A DNA stretch of 64,000 nt. Origin: Hominimerdicola alba 8. GTDB taxonomy: Bacteria; Bacillota; Clostridia; Oscillospirales; Ruminococcaceae. Below are positions 43,888 to 53,083 of this stretch, piece by piece. The translations under genes were made by a program, and so were the position numbers. Location: positions 62,001 through 126,000 of the forward strand of contig NZ_ADKM02000085.1 in the NCBI RefSeq assembly GCF_000178155.2, in the 5' to 3' direction. Under the pieces are notes generated by a model, which saw only the letters and a list, made by a program, of their open reading frames with translations, was not told the DNA's origin and searched no databases. Every line of letters starts with the position of its first letter. Positions within the stretch are counted from its first letter, which is position 1.

Positions 43888-44856
43888 ATGAGTTCAAATC
43901 TTACAGAAGGACAGCGCGCTGTCCTCAGTATGTCACAAAACGTTATCGGTGAAGTAAAGAAAGTAGTTATAGGCAAGGACGAGATAATCATCAAGGTGCT
44001 GCTGTCGATACTGGCAGGCGGTCATGTGCTGATAGAGGATATTCCCGGAGTGGGCAAGACTACGCTGGCAGTGGCGCTGTCTAAGGCGCTGTCACTGGAT
44101 TATAAGCGTTTGCAGTTCACGCCTGATGTTTTGCCTACTGATGTTACCGGTTTCAACATACTCAACAAGCAGACCCAGCGCTTTGAGTACAAGCAGGGCG
44201 CTGCGCTGACAAATCTTTTTCTGGCGGACGAGATAAACCGTACCTCTTCAAAGACACAGTCGGCACTGCTGGAGATAATGGAAGAGGGCAAGGTCACCGT
44301 TGACGGCGTGACCAGAAAAGCACCCGATCCTTATATAGTCATCGCCACACAGAACCCTATAGGTTCGATAGGTACGCAAATGCTGCCCGAATCGCAGATG
44401 GACAGATTCATTGTCAAGCTGACAATGGGCTATCCGTCGGTCGAGAGCGAAGTTATGATGCTCAAAGCAAAGCAGAGTCTTGTGCCGATGGATAATGTTC
44501 ATGCTGTCGTGTCCGCTGAGGATATCATCGCTGCGCGCAGAGAGGTCGAAAATATATATGTGGCTGACCAGGTCTTTGACTATATAGCAAGGCTTGCGGC
44601 TGCCACAAGAAATCACCCGATGATAAAGCTGGGTCTTTCGCCAAGAGGCACCATAGCACTGCTTAGAATGACAAAAGCAACGGCACTTCTTAAGGGCAGG
44701 GACTATGTCATACCCGATGATGTGGCGTATTCCTTCAATGATGTTGTGCTGCACCGTGTTATTTTCAACTCAAAGGCGAAGATAAACGGCGTTACAGGCG
44801 CACAGGTACTCAAAGAGATAATCAACACTGTAGATGTACCCAGAATAAGCAAATAA
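43888..44856 (+). CDS. MoxR-family AAA+ ATPase
   Basis: A 322-residue AAA+ ATPase with Walker A GVGKTT (in EDIPGVGKTTLAVALSK), Walker B LFLADEINRTS, sensor 1 ATQNP and sensor 2 GLSPRGTIALL. MoxR proteins act as chaperones or activators for the proteins encoded next to them. Here DUF58 and transglutaminase proteins follow with 10- and 19-base gaps. CAGGAG precedes ATG 43888. Confidence 0.94.
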   Translation: MSSNLTEGQRAVLSMSQNVIGEVKKVVIGKDEIIIKVLLSILAGGHVLIEDIPGVGKTTLAVALSKALSLDYKRLQFTPDVLPTDVTGFNILNKQTQRFEYKQGAALTNLFLADEINRTSSKTQSALLEIMEEGKVTVDGVTRKAPDPYIVIATQNPIGSIGTQMLPESQMDRFIVKLTMGYPSVESEVMMLKAKQSLVPMDNVHAVVSAEDIIAARREVENIYVADQVFDYIARLAAATRNHPMIKLGLSPRGTIALLRMTKATALLKGRDYVIPDDVAYSFNDVVLHRVIFNSKAKINGVTGAQVLKEIINTVDVPRISK

Positions 44857-44866
44857 GGAGCGGACT

Positions 44867-46063
44867 ATGCCTTTTTTATACATGGTGCTGCTCATAGCCT
44901 CTGTGTTTTTTTATATACTCTATGAGCACGCATTTTCTTTCTATTTGTTTGCTTTTTTGCTGCTTGTGCCGATAATACTGCTGATATTGACAATATATAC
45001 TGCAAAGCGCACAAGTGTGAGTTTTGTGGACAGGCAGAGCAATGCCGGCAGGTCTGCGAAGATGCCTGTAAGATTGCGGGTGGTGAACAAATCACCGCTG
45101 CCATGCCCGAATCTCCTTATAGAGATAGAGTACTGTAATCTTCTTGACGGCAAAAAAACGGTGCTGAAAATAAACACACCTGTTTATCCCCATGAAGACC
45201 AGCTTATGACGCTTACGGTCTCGGCTATGCACTGCGGCACAGTTGATTTCAGGATAAAGCGATGCAAGATCAGCGATATGCTGAGGCTGTTCAGCCTGCG
45301 GCTGGGGAAGAACAGCACCGAAAGTATCGGCTCGAATTGTACTATAACTATAATGCCTGAGTATGTGTCACTTGAAAACCCCATAGACAACTATGCTGAT
45401 ATGGGGCTTGAAACAGACGAGTACTCAAAGACACAAAAGGGCGATGACCCGTCTGAGATATTTGATATACGTGATTATGTGGACGGTGACAAGCTAAACC
45501 GCATACACTGGAAACTCTCGGCTAAGCAGGATAAGACTATGGTCAAGGACTATTCACTGCCCATATCTAATTCCATCACACTTCTGCTGGAACTTGTAAG
45601 ACCAAAAAGTGATGGTGATGAACTGGCGCGGTTCGATGCACTTATCGAAACTGCGGCTTCGGTGTCAAATTATCTGCTGGAGAATGCGGTACCGCATAGA
45701 GTTGCATTCTATGATGTTGTCAGCGGCAGGCTGAATGAACTTGAGATAAACGATGATGAGAGCCACGCTGAGATGATAAGCATGCTGCTGTCGGCAAGGC
45801 TGTATGATGAACAGGATATGGCAGTGAAGTATTTTATCGCTGCTGATGATCGGGCAAGGTGCGGGCACATACTTTATTTATCGGATGTCTACAGCCCCCT
45901 CGCTACAGAACTTTTGAGCGATGCTGAACTCGCTAACAAATACACATATCTGCTGATGACAGATGACAGGGAAGAGCCGGTTGAAATGTATGATGAATTC
46001 GCTGAACTGATACCTGTATGCAGCAGCAGACTGGCAGAGTCGGTACAGGAACTCTGTCTGTAA
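44867..46063 (+). CDS. DUF58 membrane protein
   Basis: A 398-residue protein with two N-terminal helices (about 2-22 and 24-44) and a large soluble part that includes the DUF58 signature RDYVDGDKLNRIHWKLSAKQ, followed by a vWA-like fold (LLLELVRPKSDGDELARFD). It is the standard partner of MoxR in this operon type. Function is not established; envelope assembly or stress roles have been proposed for relatives. AAGGAG precedes ATG 44867. Confidence 0.92.
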   Translation: MPFLYMVLLIASVFFYILYEHAFSFYLFAFLLLVPIILLILTIYTAKRTSVSFVDRQSNAGRSAKMPVRLRVVNKSPLPCPNLLIEIEYCNLLDGKKTVLKINTPVYPHEDQLMTLTVSAMHCGTVDFRIKRCKISDMLRLFSLRLGKNSTESIGSNCTITIMPEYVSLENPIDNYADMGLETDEYSKTQKGDDPSEIFDIRDYVDGDKLNRIHWKLSAKQDKTMVKDYSLPISNSITLLLELVRPKSDGDELARFDALIETAASVSNYLLENAVPHRVAFYDVVSGRLNELEINDDESHAEMISMLLSARLYDEQDMAVKYFIAADDRARCGHILYLSDVYSPLATELLSDAELANKYTYLLMTDDREEPVEMYDEFAELIPVCSSRLAESVQELCL

Positions 46064-46082
46064 AAAAGAACAAGGTGACAAA

Positions 46083-48809
46083 ATGAGAAACGATAAAATA
46101 AAAGAAACAGGTATCGTCGGCAGCGGCGGGGTCTGCATAGATGGCGATATCGCCATGCGGTTCGGCAGTTACCACTCAGCGAGTATGTTTTTTGCATTCA
46201 GGATAATGCTGGCGTTTCTTGCCACATTCTCGACAGCTTTGCTGGCTGTCAGCTTTACTGATGCAAAAATAAGACCTGTGTTGATATTCTATGATTGTGC
46301 TGTGGCTGTGCTCTCGCTGAGCCTTATGTTTTCAAAGCACAGCGTGGTCAGGATATGCTCGGCACTGGTCGCGGGGATATATGCGGCTCCGATAATATTC
46401 CATATAAAAATGACTGCTTACGGTTTCATGATAGCTGCCAACGGCTACCTGACCAAAGGTGAACTGCCCGAACAGGGGACAGGACAGTTCAAACATCTGC
46501 TCACGACACAGAGCGAAGTATCACAAAGTTTGTATTACTTCTTTACAGGGCTGATATTCATTGTAGCACTGGGAGCGGTCATCGCCTGTGTGATGAGGAT
46601 AGATTTCCCTGTGCTGTTCATAGTTACTTTCCCTGTGGTAGAACTGGGGCTTTATCTCGGATTTGAAGTGCCTGTATTTGCGGCGCTGCTTATGATAGTT
46701 TCATGGGTGACAGTGCTTTCGATGAACATAATAAACCACACCACCAACAAAGCAGGCAGGAAGAATACTTTTGCCGTCCACGAAAGGACGAAGACTTTCT
46801 ATTTCACATCGTCACAGGCGAAGGCTGAATTCTACACTGTTTATATAAGGTTTGTGGCACTGCTTACGGCAGGCGTGTTCATACTGGTGGTGCTGTTCTC
46901 TAAGATAAGCGGGTTTTATCGTCCTGCATCTTTTGATGAACTGAGGTATAATCTGCACCATGCTGTCGAGCGGTTTGACCTTACCCACGCAGACGATTTT
47001 CTGATAGATGTCAACGGCGGCTCTAACCTTTACGGGGTAACTACTGTGGGCGGCACCAACGGTGGTGTGCTTGGTACCACCAACGGCATAACTTTCAACG
47101 GTTCAAAGGCACTCCAAATAAAGACTGAGGCTTTCAATTATACCATGTACCTGCGCGGATATGTGGCAGGGGAGTACAAAGACAACAAGTGGCAGCCGCA
47201 CGATGGTGACAGCACTATACGTGAAGTTGGTGATGAACTGGCACAAAAAGGCTACTACGTTCAGGATCTGGACTACATGCTGCTGGACGGCTATGATGAA
47301 TCAACAGGTTCACACACCGCTCAGATGGAGATAAAAGTCAAGGGCGCATGCTCGAAATTCGTATATGCACCCTACGGCACTGATTACAGCACATCATCGG
47401 TGATGTCGGAAAATGAGATGACACCATACAATGATGCTTATGTGCGTATAAGCCAGTCAAATACGGACTACAATATGATCTACAAGAATTTCAGTGCGCC
47501 CGACTGGTATTCACGTTCGGCAATGCTCGGCTCTTGCATGCTGGATTACGAAAAGTCCATCGCGCCCACTATGGCGATGTACGAGGACTATATCTCCAAA
47601 CATTACACTAAGTCGGAAAAGCTGAAGTCGCTGGATGAAATGTATGACTATATCTGCACCAACTATCTTGACGGTTCGCCTGAATATGCAGGCTATCAGC
47701 AGGTGTGTCAGGCAATAAAGCTGTATTTCCACGATATGGGATTTACATACGACACAAATCCGGGAAAAACACCTGATGGCGAAGATTTCATCGAATACTT
47801 CCTCACCAAACAGAAAAAAGGCTACTGTGCTTATTTTGCTTCGGTGGGCGCTCAGCTTATGAGAAAGTTCGGATACCCCTCAAGATATGTTGAGGGATAC
47901 ATGATTCTTCCCTCACAGCTGAATATCAGCACAGAGAGCGATGGCATCTACGATGTGGAGGTAAAAGACAAATGCGCCCATGCGTGGGCTGAGGTCTTTA
48001 TAGACGGCGTTGGCTGGGTGCCTGCGGAGTTCACACCCGGATATGACAACGACAACCCGAATCTTACCCCTAAGGAAAAGGGAACTGACAAGAAAAACGA
48101 CAGCAGTTCACAGAGCAGCAAGCCTGATACATCGTCAAGCTCTTCACCCGAGAAGCCAAAGTCCGACAGCAGCAAGTCTAATGTCAGCAAGAGCGGCGGA
48201 AATAACAGCAAGCCTTCCTCTGACAGCCGCAAGTCACAGGGCGGCGGCGGACAGAAGACAGGCGGAAAGTCAGGCGGTAGCAATAGTTCTCAGGCAGGCA
48301 AGCCGGCGGGCAAGGGCGGCACTAACAGCGGAGGAAAAGGCGGCGGTGTCAGCACGGGAATATCGCCTGCGGCAAGGACTGTACTGATGACTCTGGGCGC
48401 TATTGTAATAGGCATCGCGGCGGTGCTGATAAACCGCAGAAGAAACCTTGACAAGATGCACGACCGGTGCAGCCAGAAAGACCTGAACAAGCGTGTGATG
48501 GCGATATACAGCTATTCGCTGAAATATCTTTCGGTGCTGAACATTGAAGTGAAGAAGAATATCTCGGATATGCAGCTTTGTAATGAATTGCTGGTCAAGT
48601 GCCATGAGCAGCGCATTCATGAACTGGACAGCAAGCTGGCAGAACTGACAGCTATCGCGGTGCAGGCACATATGTCGCCCGAACGAATAAGCGAGGAAGA
48701 TGCTGAAAAGGCTGCTGAGATACTCAGGTGCATATCAGAAGAAGTCGTGGCGAAGCGCGCTGATGCGCTGACTATGTTATCAGCGAAGTTTTTATACTGT
48801 CTGTATTGA
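46083..48809 (+). CDS. Transglutaminase-like membrane protein
   Basis: A 908-residue protein. Several N-terminal helices (about 35-270) are followed by an extracellular transglutaminase core with catalytic Cys in KKGYCAYFASVGAQLMRKFG and His in DKCAHAWAEVFIDGVGWVP. After this comes a long Ser/Gly/Lys/Pro-rich linker (about 660-760), one more helix (about 764-782) and a cytoplasmic tail. The third gene of a MoxR-DUF58-transglutaminase operon. The linker may cross or bind the cell wall. The substrate is unknown. Confidence 0.93.
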   Translation: MRNDKIKETGIVGSGGVCIDGDIAMRFGSYHSASMFFAFRIMLAFLATFSTALLAVSFTDAKIRPVLIFYDCAVAVLSLSLMFSKHSVVRICSALVAGIYAAPIIFHIKMTAYGFMIAANGYLTKGELPEQGTGQFKHLLTTQSEVSQSLYYFFTGLIFIVALGAVIACVMRIDFPVLFIVTFPVVELGLYLGFEVPVFAALLMIVSWVTVLSMNIINHTTNKAGRKNTFAVHERTKTFYFTSSQAKAEFYTVYIRFVALLTAGVFILVVLFSKISGFYRPASFDELRYNLHHAVERFDLTHADDFLIDVNGGSNLYGVTTVGGTNGGVLGTTNGITFNGSKALQIKTEAFNYTMYLRGYVAGEYKDNKWQPHDGDSTIREVGDELAQKGYYVQDLDYMLLDGYDESTGSHTAQMEIKVKGACSKFVYAPYGTDYSTSSVMSENEMTPYNDAYVRISQSNTDYNMIYKNFSAPDWYSRSAMLGSCMLDYEKSIAPTMAMYEDYISKHYTKSEKLKSLDEMYDYICTNYLDGSPEYAGYQQVCQAIKLYFHDMGFTYDTNPGKTPDGEDFIEYFLTKQKKGYCAYFASVGAQLMRKFGYPSRYVEGYMILPSQLNISTESDGIYDVEVKDKCAHAWAEVFIDGVGWVPAEFTPGYDNDNPNLTPKEKGTDKKNDSSSQSSKPDTSSSSSPEKPKSDSSKSNVSKSGGNNSKPSSDSRKSQGGGGQKTGGKSGGSNSSQAGKPAGKGGTNSGGKGGGVSTGISPAARTVLMTLGAIVIGIAAVLINRRRNLDKMHDRCSQKDLNKRVMAIYSYSLKYLSVLNIEVKKNISDMQLCNELLVKCHEQRIHELDSKLAELTAIAVQAHMSPERISEEDAEKAAEILRCISEEVVAKRADALTMLSAKFLYCLY

Positions 48810-48849
48810 GATATCTGACCATACAATAATATGAAAGGAACTGAACACT

Positions 48850-49068
48850 ATGGCAAATAAGAAGAAAAACAAGTACGGCAATCCCCAGAAGAATATCGAT
48901 GCCCTGAAAGAAGCTGAGGCTGCAAAGTTAGCCAGACAGGTCGATAAGGCGCTTGTCGAGCAGAGGACACCAACTGACAGCAAGCCGATGTTTATGCGCA
49001 TCATTGTGCTGGCTATCGTTGCTGTTATGATACTCGGCGTAGTCATCGGGGCGGTGGTCAGTGTCTGA
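48850..49068 (+). CDS. Small single-helix membrane protein
   Basis: A 72-residue protein. A Lys/Asn-rich cytoplasmic N-terminus and helical stretch (about 15-40) precede one hydrophobic helix at about 50-70. ATG 48850 follows AAAGGAACTG. It overlaps ung by one base (TGATG), so it is part of the moxR operon. No family was recognised. Confidence 0.75.
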   Translation: MANKKKNKYGNPQKNIDALKEAEAAKLARQVDKALVEQRTPTDSKPMFMRIIVLAIVAVMILGVVIGAVVSV

Positions 49069-49742
49069 TGGTCAATATAGGAAACAGCTGGGACAGCATA
49101 CTTGCAGATGAATTCAAAAGTCCCTATTATTTACAGCTTCGGGAATTTCTCAAGCGTGAGTATGCGACACAGACGATCTACCCCGACATGTATGATATAT
49201 TCAATGCACTGAAATACACCGCCTACGAAGATGTGAAAGCCGTCATTATAGGGCAGGACCCATATCATGGAGAGGGGCAGGCACACGGGTTGTGCTTTTC
49301 TGTAAAGAGGGGCATAGCACCTCCGCCAAGTTTACAGAATATCTTCAAGGAATTACAGAACGATGTGGGATTCCGCATACCGAACAACGGCGAACTGACT
49401 GACTGGACGAAGCAAGGTGTGCTTCTGCTGAACGCGGTGCTGACAGTTCGTGCGGGGCAGGCGAATTCTCACAGGGGTAAAGGCTGGGAAAAACTGACTG
49501 ATGCAGTGATACGTAAACTGAACGAGCGCGAAAAGCCCATAGTTTTCATGCTTTGGGGCAGGAACGCCAAAGAAAAGCAGGCACTTATAACAAACAGCCA
49601 CCATCTGGTACTGACTGCGGCGCACCCATCACCGCTTTCGGCTTATAATGGATTTTTCGGATGCAGGCACTTTTCTACTGCCAATGATTTTCTGAAATAC
49701 ACAGGTCAGCAGCCTATAGACTGGTCTGTGAGCGACAAGTGA
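49068..49742 (+). CDS. ung: Uracil-DNA glycosylase
   Basis: A 224-residue family 1 UDG that removes uracil from DNA. Catalytic Asp lies in AVIIGQDPYHGEGQAHGLCF, and the leucine-loop motif is AHPSPLSAYNGFFGCRHF. The length is normal. Its start overlaps the preceding small membrane gene. It is the last gene before a strong terminator and a palindromic repeat. Confidence 0.96.
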   Translation: MVNIGNSWDSILADEFKSPYYLQLREFLKREYATQTIYPDMYDIFNALKYTAYEDVKAVIIGQDPYHGEGQAHGLCFSVKRGIAPPPSLQNIFKELQNDVGFRIPNNGELTDWTKQGVLLLNAVLTVRAGQANSHRGKGWEKLTDAVIRKLNEREKPIVFMLWGRNAKEKQALITNSHHLVLTAAHPSPLSAYNGFFGCRHFSTANDFLKYTGQQPIDWSVSDK

Positions 49743-49748
49743 AAATAT

Positions 49749-49844
49749 GACTATCCCTTTATCACACCAACTGAAAATGCGGTAAACAAAAGGATAATTG
49801 AGTGTTGTATAGCCGCTGTTTTTGTGGTGTGTCAGCGGGATAAC
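49749..49844. repeat. Modular palindromic repeat, copy R3 (short form)
   Basis: It carries the GACTATCCCTTTATCACACC end and the GTGTGTCAGCGGGATAAC end but lacks both the GC-rich core and the AAGAACC palindrome. The missing part is bounded by GTATA in the full copy at 57740, as if lost by recombination between short repeats. It lies 6 bases after the ung stop. Confidence 0.85.
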
Positions 49845-49856
49845 CACAAATGAAAA

Positions 49857-49895
49857 AGAACTCCCGACAAGCAGTTTGCTTGTGCGGGAGTTCTT
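49857..49895 (+). terminator. Terminator of the moxR-ung operon
   Basis: AAGAACTCCCG-CAAGCA and TGCTTG-CGGGAGTTCTT pair over 17 bp with one bulge, followed by TTTG. Confidence 0.8.
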
Positions 49896-49905
49896 TGTTG
49901 TGCAA

Positions 49906-49938
49906 AAAGATCCCCTGCCGCGCGGCAGGGGATTTTTG
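49906..49938. terminator. Terminator of lysA (bidirectional)
   Basis: ATCCCCTGCCG and CGGCAGGGGAT form a perfect stem with T runs on both strands. Confidence 0.88.
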
Positions 49939-49943
49939 TATGC

Positions 49944-51212
49944 TTATTTCTCCAGATACTTGTCCATTATACCTGTAAAATCGAATGTCGCAAAATAGTC
50001 TGCGGGAGTTTCGGCGCGTCTTATAAGCTGTACATCGCCGTCCTCTTTCAGCAGAAGTTCTGCCGAACGCAGCTTGCCGTTGTAGTTGTAGCCCATCGAG
50101 AAACCGTGTGCGCCTGTATCGTGTATGCAAAGGATATCACCCTTTTCAAGTTCGGGCAGCATACGGTCGATGGCGAACTTGTCATTATTCTCACAAAGAC
50201 CGCCTGTGACATCATATTTGTGGTCGCAGGGAGCATTTTCTTTGCCGAGAACTGTTATGTGGTGATAAGCACCATACATAGCAGGACGCATCAGGTTGCA
50301 TGCGCATGCGTCAACACCTGCATATTCCTTGTGGGTGTGCTTGAAGTGCTTAACGGTGGTGATAAGATGACCGTAGGGAGCAAGCATGTATCTGCCAAGT
50401 TCGGTGAATATAGCAACATCGCCCATGCCTGCGGGAACGAGTATCTCATCGAATGCTTTGTGAACGCCCTCGCCGATGGCGAAGATATCATTCTGCGGCT
50501 TGTCAGGCTCATATGCGATACCGACACCGCCCGACAGATTGATGAATTTGAACTCAACGCCTGTCTTTTCCTTTATCTCTACTGCCAGTTCAAAGAGTAT
50601 GCGCGCCAGCTTAGGGTAATACTCGTTGGTAACAGTGTTGGATGCGAGGAAAGCGTGCAGACCGAAGTATTTAGCGCCCTTTTCTTTCAGCACTTTGAAG
50701 CCTTCGATTATCTGTTCGTGGGTGAAACCATACTTTGCATCACCCGGATTATCCATTATCTTTGTTGCGATGGAGAACTTTCCGCCGGGATTGTAGCGGC
50801 AGCAGATGGTTTCGGGGATACCGCACAGCTGATCGAGATACTCGATATGCGTGAAGTCATCAAGGTTGATATATGCGCCTAGTTCACGGGCTTTCAGATA
50901 GTCCTCTGCGGGAGTGACATTCGAGGAGAACATGATGTCATCGCCCTTGAAGCCGCAGCACTCACTCATCATGAGTTCGGTCAGTGAAGAGCAGTCAACT
51001 CCGCAGCCCTCTTCCTGCAAAATTTTCAGTATATAGGGGTTAGGGGTAGCCTTGACCGCGAAATATTCCTTGTAACCCTTGTTCCAGCTGAATGCTTTGT
51101 AAAGGTTCCTTGCATTTTCGCGTATACCCTTTTCGTCATAGATATGGAAAGGCGTGGGATATGTCTTGATTATCTCCTGTGCCTTTTCTTTGGTGATAAA
51201 CGGTTTCTTCAT
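49944..51212 (-). CDS. lysA: Diaminopimelate decarboxylase
   Basis: A 422-residue fold-III PLP enzyme converting meso-diaminopimelate to lysine. The PLP Lys lies in FAVKATPNPYIL. GGGVGIAYEP-like glycines bind phosphate (INLSGGVGIAYEPDKPQ). The C-terminal active-site Cys is in DVTGGLCENNDKFA, and a Tyr in HDTGAHGFSMGYNYNG. It stands alone with its own promoter and terminator. The family also includes carboxynorspermidine and ornithine enzymes, but these motifs fit LysA best. Confidence 0.92.
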   Translation of the reverse strand: MKKPFITKEKAQEIIKTYPTPFHIYDEKGIRENARNLYKAFSWNKGYKEYFAVKATPNPYILKILQEEGCGVDCSSLTELMMSECCGFKGDDIMFSSNVTPAEDYLKARELGAYINLDDFTHIEYLDQLCGIPETICCRYNPGGKFSIATKIMDNPGDAKYGFTHEQIIEGFKVLKEKGAKYFGLHAFLASNTVTNEYYPKLARILFELAVEIKEKTGVEFKFINLSGGVGIAYEPDKPQNDIFAIGEGVHKAFDEILVPAGMGDVAIFTELGRYMLAPYGHLITTVKHFKHTHKEYAGVDACACNLMRPAMYGAYHHITVLGKENAPCDHKYDVTGGLCENNDKFAIDRMLPELEKGDILCIHDTGAHGFSMGYNYNGKLRSAELLLKEDGDVQLIRRAETPADYFATFDFTGIMDKYLEK

Positions 51213-51252
51213 ATTTCATCGTCCTTTGCTGTAAAATTCAAATTACCATTAT

Positions 51253-51281
51253 ATAATAACATTATTTTCATGATAAGTCAA
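51253..51281 (-). promoter_or_regulatory. Promoter of lysA
   Basis: On the - strand, TTGACT (51276-51281) and TATTAT (51253-51258) are 17 bp apart. Confidence 0.75.
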
Positions 51282-51396
51282 GAGCCGATGACGGCAAAAA
51301 AGAACATTCCTGCAAAGATATCTGATAATACAAGGTAATTTCAAACAGCTGTCATTCTGTTTTCGTCGAACTTTGCGAAAAATGTGTTTCAAACAC

Positions 51397-51425
51397 TTGA
51401 CTTATTGCGGAAAATGTTGTATAAT
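51397..51425 (+). promoter_or_regulatory. Promoter of the PrsA-like gene
   Basis: TTGACT (51397-51402) and TATAAT (51420-51425), 17 bp apart. Confidence 0.88.
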
Positions 51426-51477
51426 GATTTGGTTAAAGACTGTTTTGATATAAAAGCAGGAAAGGATCTGAATTATA

Positions 51478-52788
51478 ATGAAAAATCTGAAAAAGGCGCT
51501 GGCTGCGCTTGCGGCTTCTGCTATGATGTTTTCAATGGCAGGCTGCTCTGATACAAGATACGCTATGACATATAACGGCGGTGAAAAGGTGAATGCGGGC
51601 GTGTACATCTACAATCTGTACACCGAGATGTCTTATGAACTTACTATGGCATACTATACCACAGGTGCCGCTACCATAGACCTCGACAGTGATAAGGACG
51701 GCAAGAAGCTGCGTGAATATCTGGTGGAAGAAGCAAGAAAGGCTACTAAGGAGTATGCGGCTATAACTTACGAGTTCAATAAGCTGGGTCTTGAACTGAC
51801 CGATGAGGAACTCAGCACCGTCAATGACAGTGTGAAGAGTGTATGGGAACAGAGCGGCGAACTGCTGGAAGAGGAAGGTGTTTCAAAGGAGTCGGTTCGT
51901 CAGGTGTACAAGGCGCAGACAATGCGCACAAGATTGTTCGATTACTACTATGCTGCTGACGGCGTAGAGGGTGTCAGTGATGATGTGATGAAGCAGTATG
52001 TTGAAGACAACTATGTCAGATACAAGGCTGTAAAGATACCAAAGTCTGCGGCTGAGGACGCAACTGAAAAGGATAACGAAAACAAAGAGAACGAGTCGGT
52101 CAGAGATGAGTTCCTTGCTAAGGCTGAGGGCATGACCTTTGATGAGTTCGATGCTATAATCGATGAATATAACGCTTATGCACAGGCTAAGCAGGAGGAA
52201 GAAACTTCGGCTGAAGAAGACGCTGCTGATGATGGTACCGTAGGTCCTGTGATGGGTGAAGAAACTGATACTGAGGTAGAAGCTCCCGAAGAGGAAGTCC
52301 CCGCAGAAGAGGGCAATGAGTCTGCTGCTGAGAGCGAAAGCGGTCTTGAAGAAGAGGCTGTGCTGGACGAAGAAGAGGAGAGCGTTGACGTTTCCGAACT
52401 GGCTACAGCTGACGAAGACGAGGCTGCTAACAGCAATGAGGTAATGTTCAATTACGGCGAGATGGACGAGGAGTCAAAGGCTTCCGAGAACGGCAAGCTG
52501 GTCGAATTTATAAATGGTCTGGATATCAACAAGGTAACTGCTTATGATGACGACAGCTTCTATTATATCGTTATCAAGGGTGATATCACCGAAAACAGCG
52601 CAGATTATGCTGAAACAAACCACGACTCGCTTCTCCAGACAATGAAGGGTGAAGAATTCCAGACTAAGATAGACAGCTGGGTAGAGGAGATAGGCATATC
52701 TGAAAACTCCGATGCTATCAAGAGATACACCGCTCAGGCTGTTTACGATAAGCAGAGCGAATACTATAACAAGCATTCCAACGTATAG
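51478..52788 (+). CDS. PrsA/SurA-like foldase lipoprotein with an acidic insertion
   Basis: A 436-residue lipoprotein, lipobox MAGC. The helical N-terminal part (about 30-180) resembles the SurA/PrsA chaperone domain (TDEELSTVNDSVKSVWEQSG). A degenerate parvulin-like region follows (YVRYKAVKIPKS, then FLAKAEGMTFDEFDAI). It is interrupted at about residues 238-322 by a very acidic Glu/Asp/Ala stretch, then resumes (KLVEFINGLDINKVTAYDDD) to a C-terminal helix. It would act outside the membrane in folding secreted proteins. Prolyl isomerase activity is doubtful. Confidence 0.8.
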   Translation: MKNLKKALAALAASAMMFSMAGCSDTRYAMTYNGGEKVNAGVYIYNLYTEMSYELTMAYYTTGAATIDLDSDKDGKKLREYLVEEARKATKEYAAITYEFNKLGLELTDEELSTVNDSVKSVWEQSGELLEEEGVSKESVRQVYKAQTMRTRLFDYYYAADGVEGVSDDVMKQYVEDNYVRYKAVKIPKSAAEDATEKDNENKENESVRDEFLAKAEGMTFDEFDAIIDEYNAYAQAKQEEETSAEEDAADDGTVGPVMGEETDTEVEAPEEEVPAEEGNESAAESESGLEEEAVLDEEEESVDVSELATADEDEAANSNEVMFNYGEMDEESKASENGKLVEFINGLDINKVTAYDDDSFYYIVIKGDITENSADYAETNHDSLLQTMKGEEFQTKIDSWVEEIGISENSDAIKRYTAQAVYDKQSEYYNKHSNV

Positions 52789-52802
52789 ATCTACAGCACA
52801 TT

Positions 52803-52832
52803 ACTCCCGTTCTTTTGAACGGGAGTTTTTTG
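52803..52832 (+). terminator. Terminator of the PrsA-like gene
   Basis: ACTCCCGTTC and GAACGGGAGT with a TTTT loop, then TTTTT. Confidence 0.92.
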
Positions 52833-52939
52833 TGACAACAAAATAATATTTGGTATAAGATCAGCTTATATTTTACATATCACATGGCAAAATATCGGTT
52901 TTGTTTATAAAAAATTCACTATTTCAGCCGACATATGGC

Positions 52940-52968
52940 TTGACATCGGGGAAAACTTATGTTAAAAT
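52940..52968 (+). promoter_or_regulatory. Promoter of the DUF2325-DUF3793 unit
   Basis: TTGACA (52940-52945) and TAAAAT (52963-52968), 17 bp apart. The same hexamers and spacing occur at feoA (54055-54083). Confidence 0.8.
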
Positions 52969-52974
52969 ATATAT

Positions 52975-52992
52975 AGTTAGTAAATACTAACT
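52975..52992. promoter_or_regulatory. Palindromic operator 1 (DtxR/IdeR-like box)
   Basis: AGTTAG-TAAATA-CTAACT, a perfect outer palindrome beginning 6 bp after the -10 element. It resembles the TTAGGTTAG/CTAACCTAA-type boxes of DtxR-family regulators. Confidence 0.7.
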
Positions 52993-53031
52993 GATTTGCG
53001 CGGACTTTGTGCCGCTTTATATATTAGCATA

Positions 53032-53051
53032 TGGTTAGTTAGTTCTAACCA
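53032..53051. promoter_or_regulatory. Palindromic operator 2 (DtxR/IdeR-like box)
   Basis: TGGTTAG-TTAGTT-CTAACCA, a perfect 7-bp inverted repeat with 6-bp spacer, in the leader 33 bp before the DUF2325 start. Confidence 0.7.
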
Positions 53052-53083
53052 GACCGTATCGTTTAAAAGAAATGAGGTATAAT

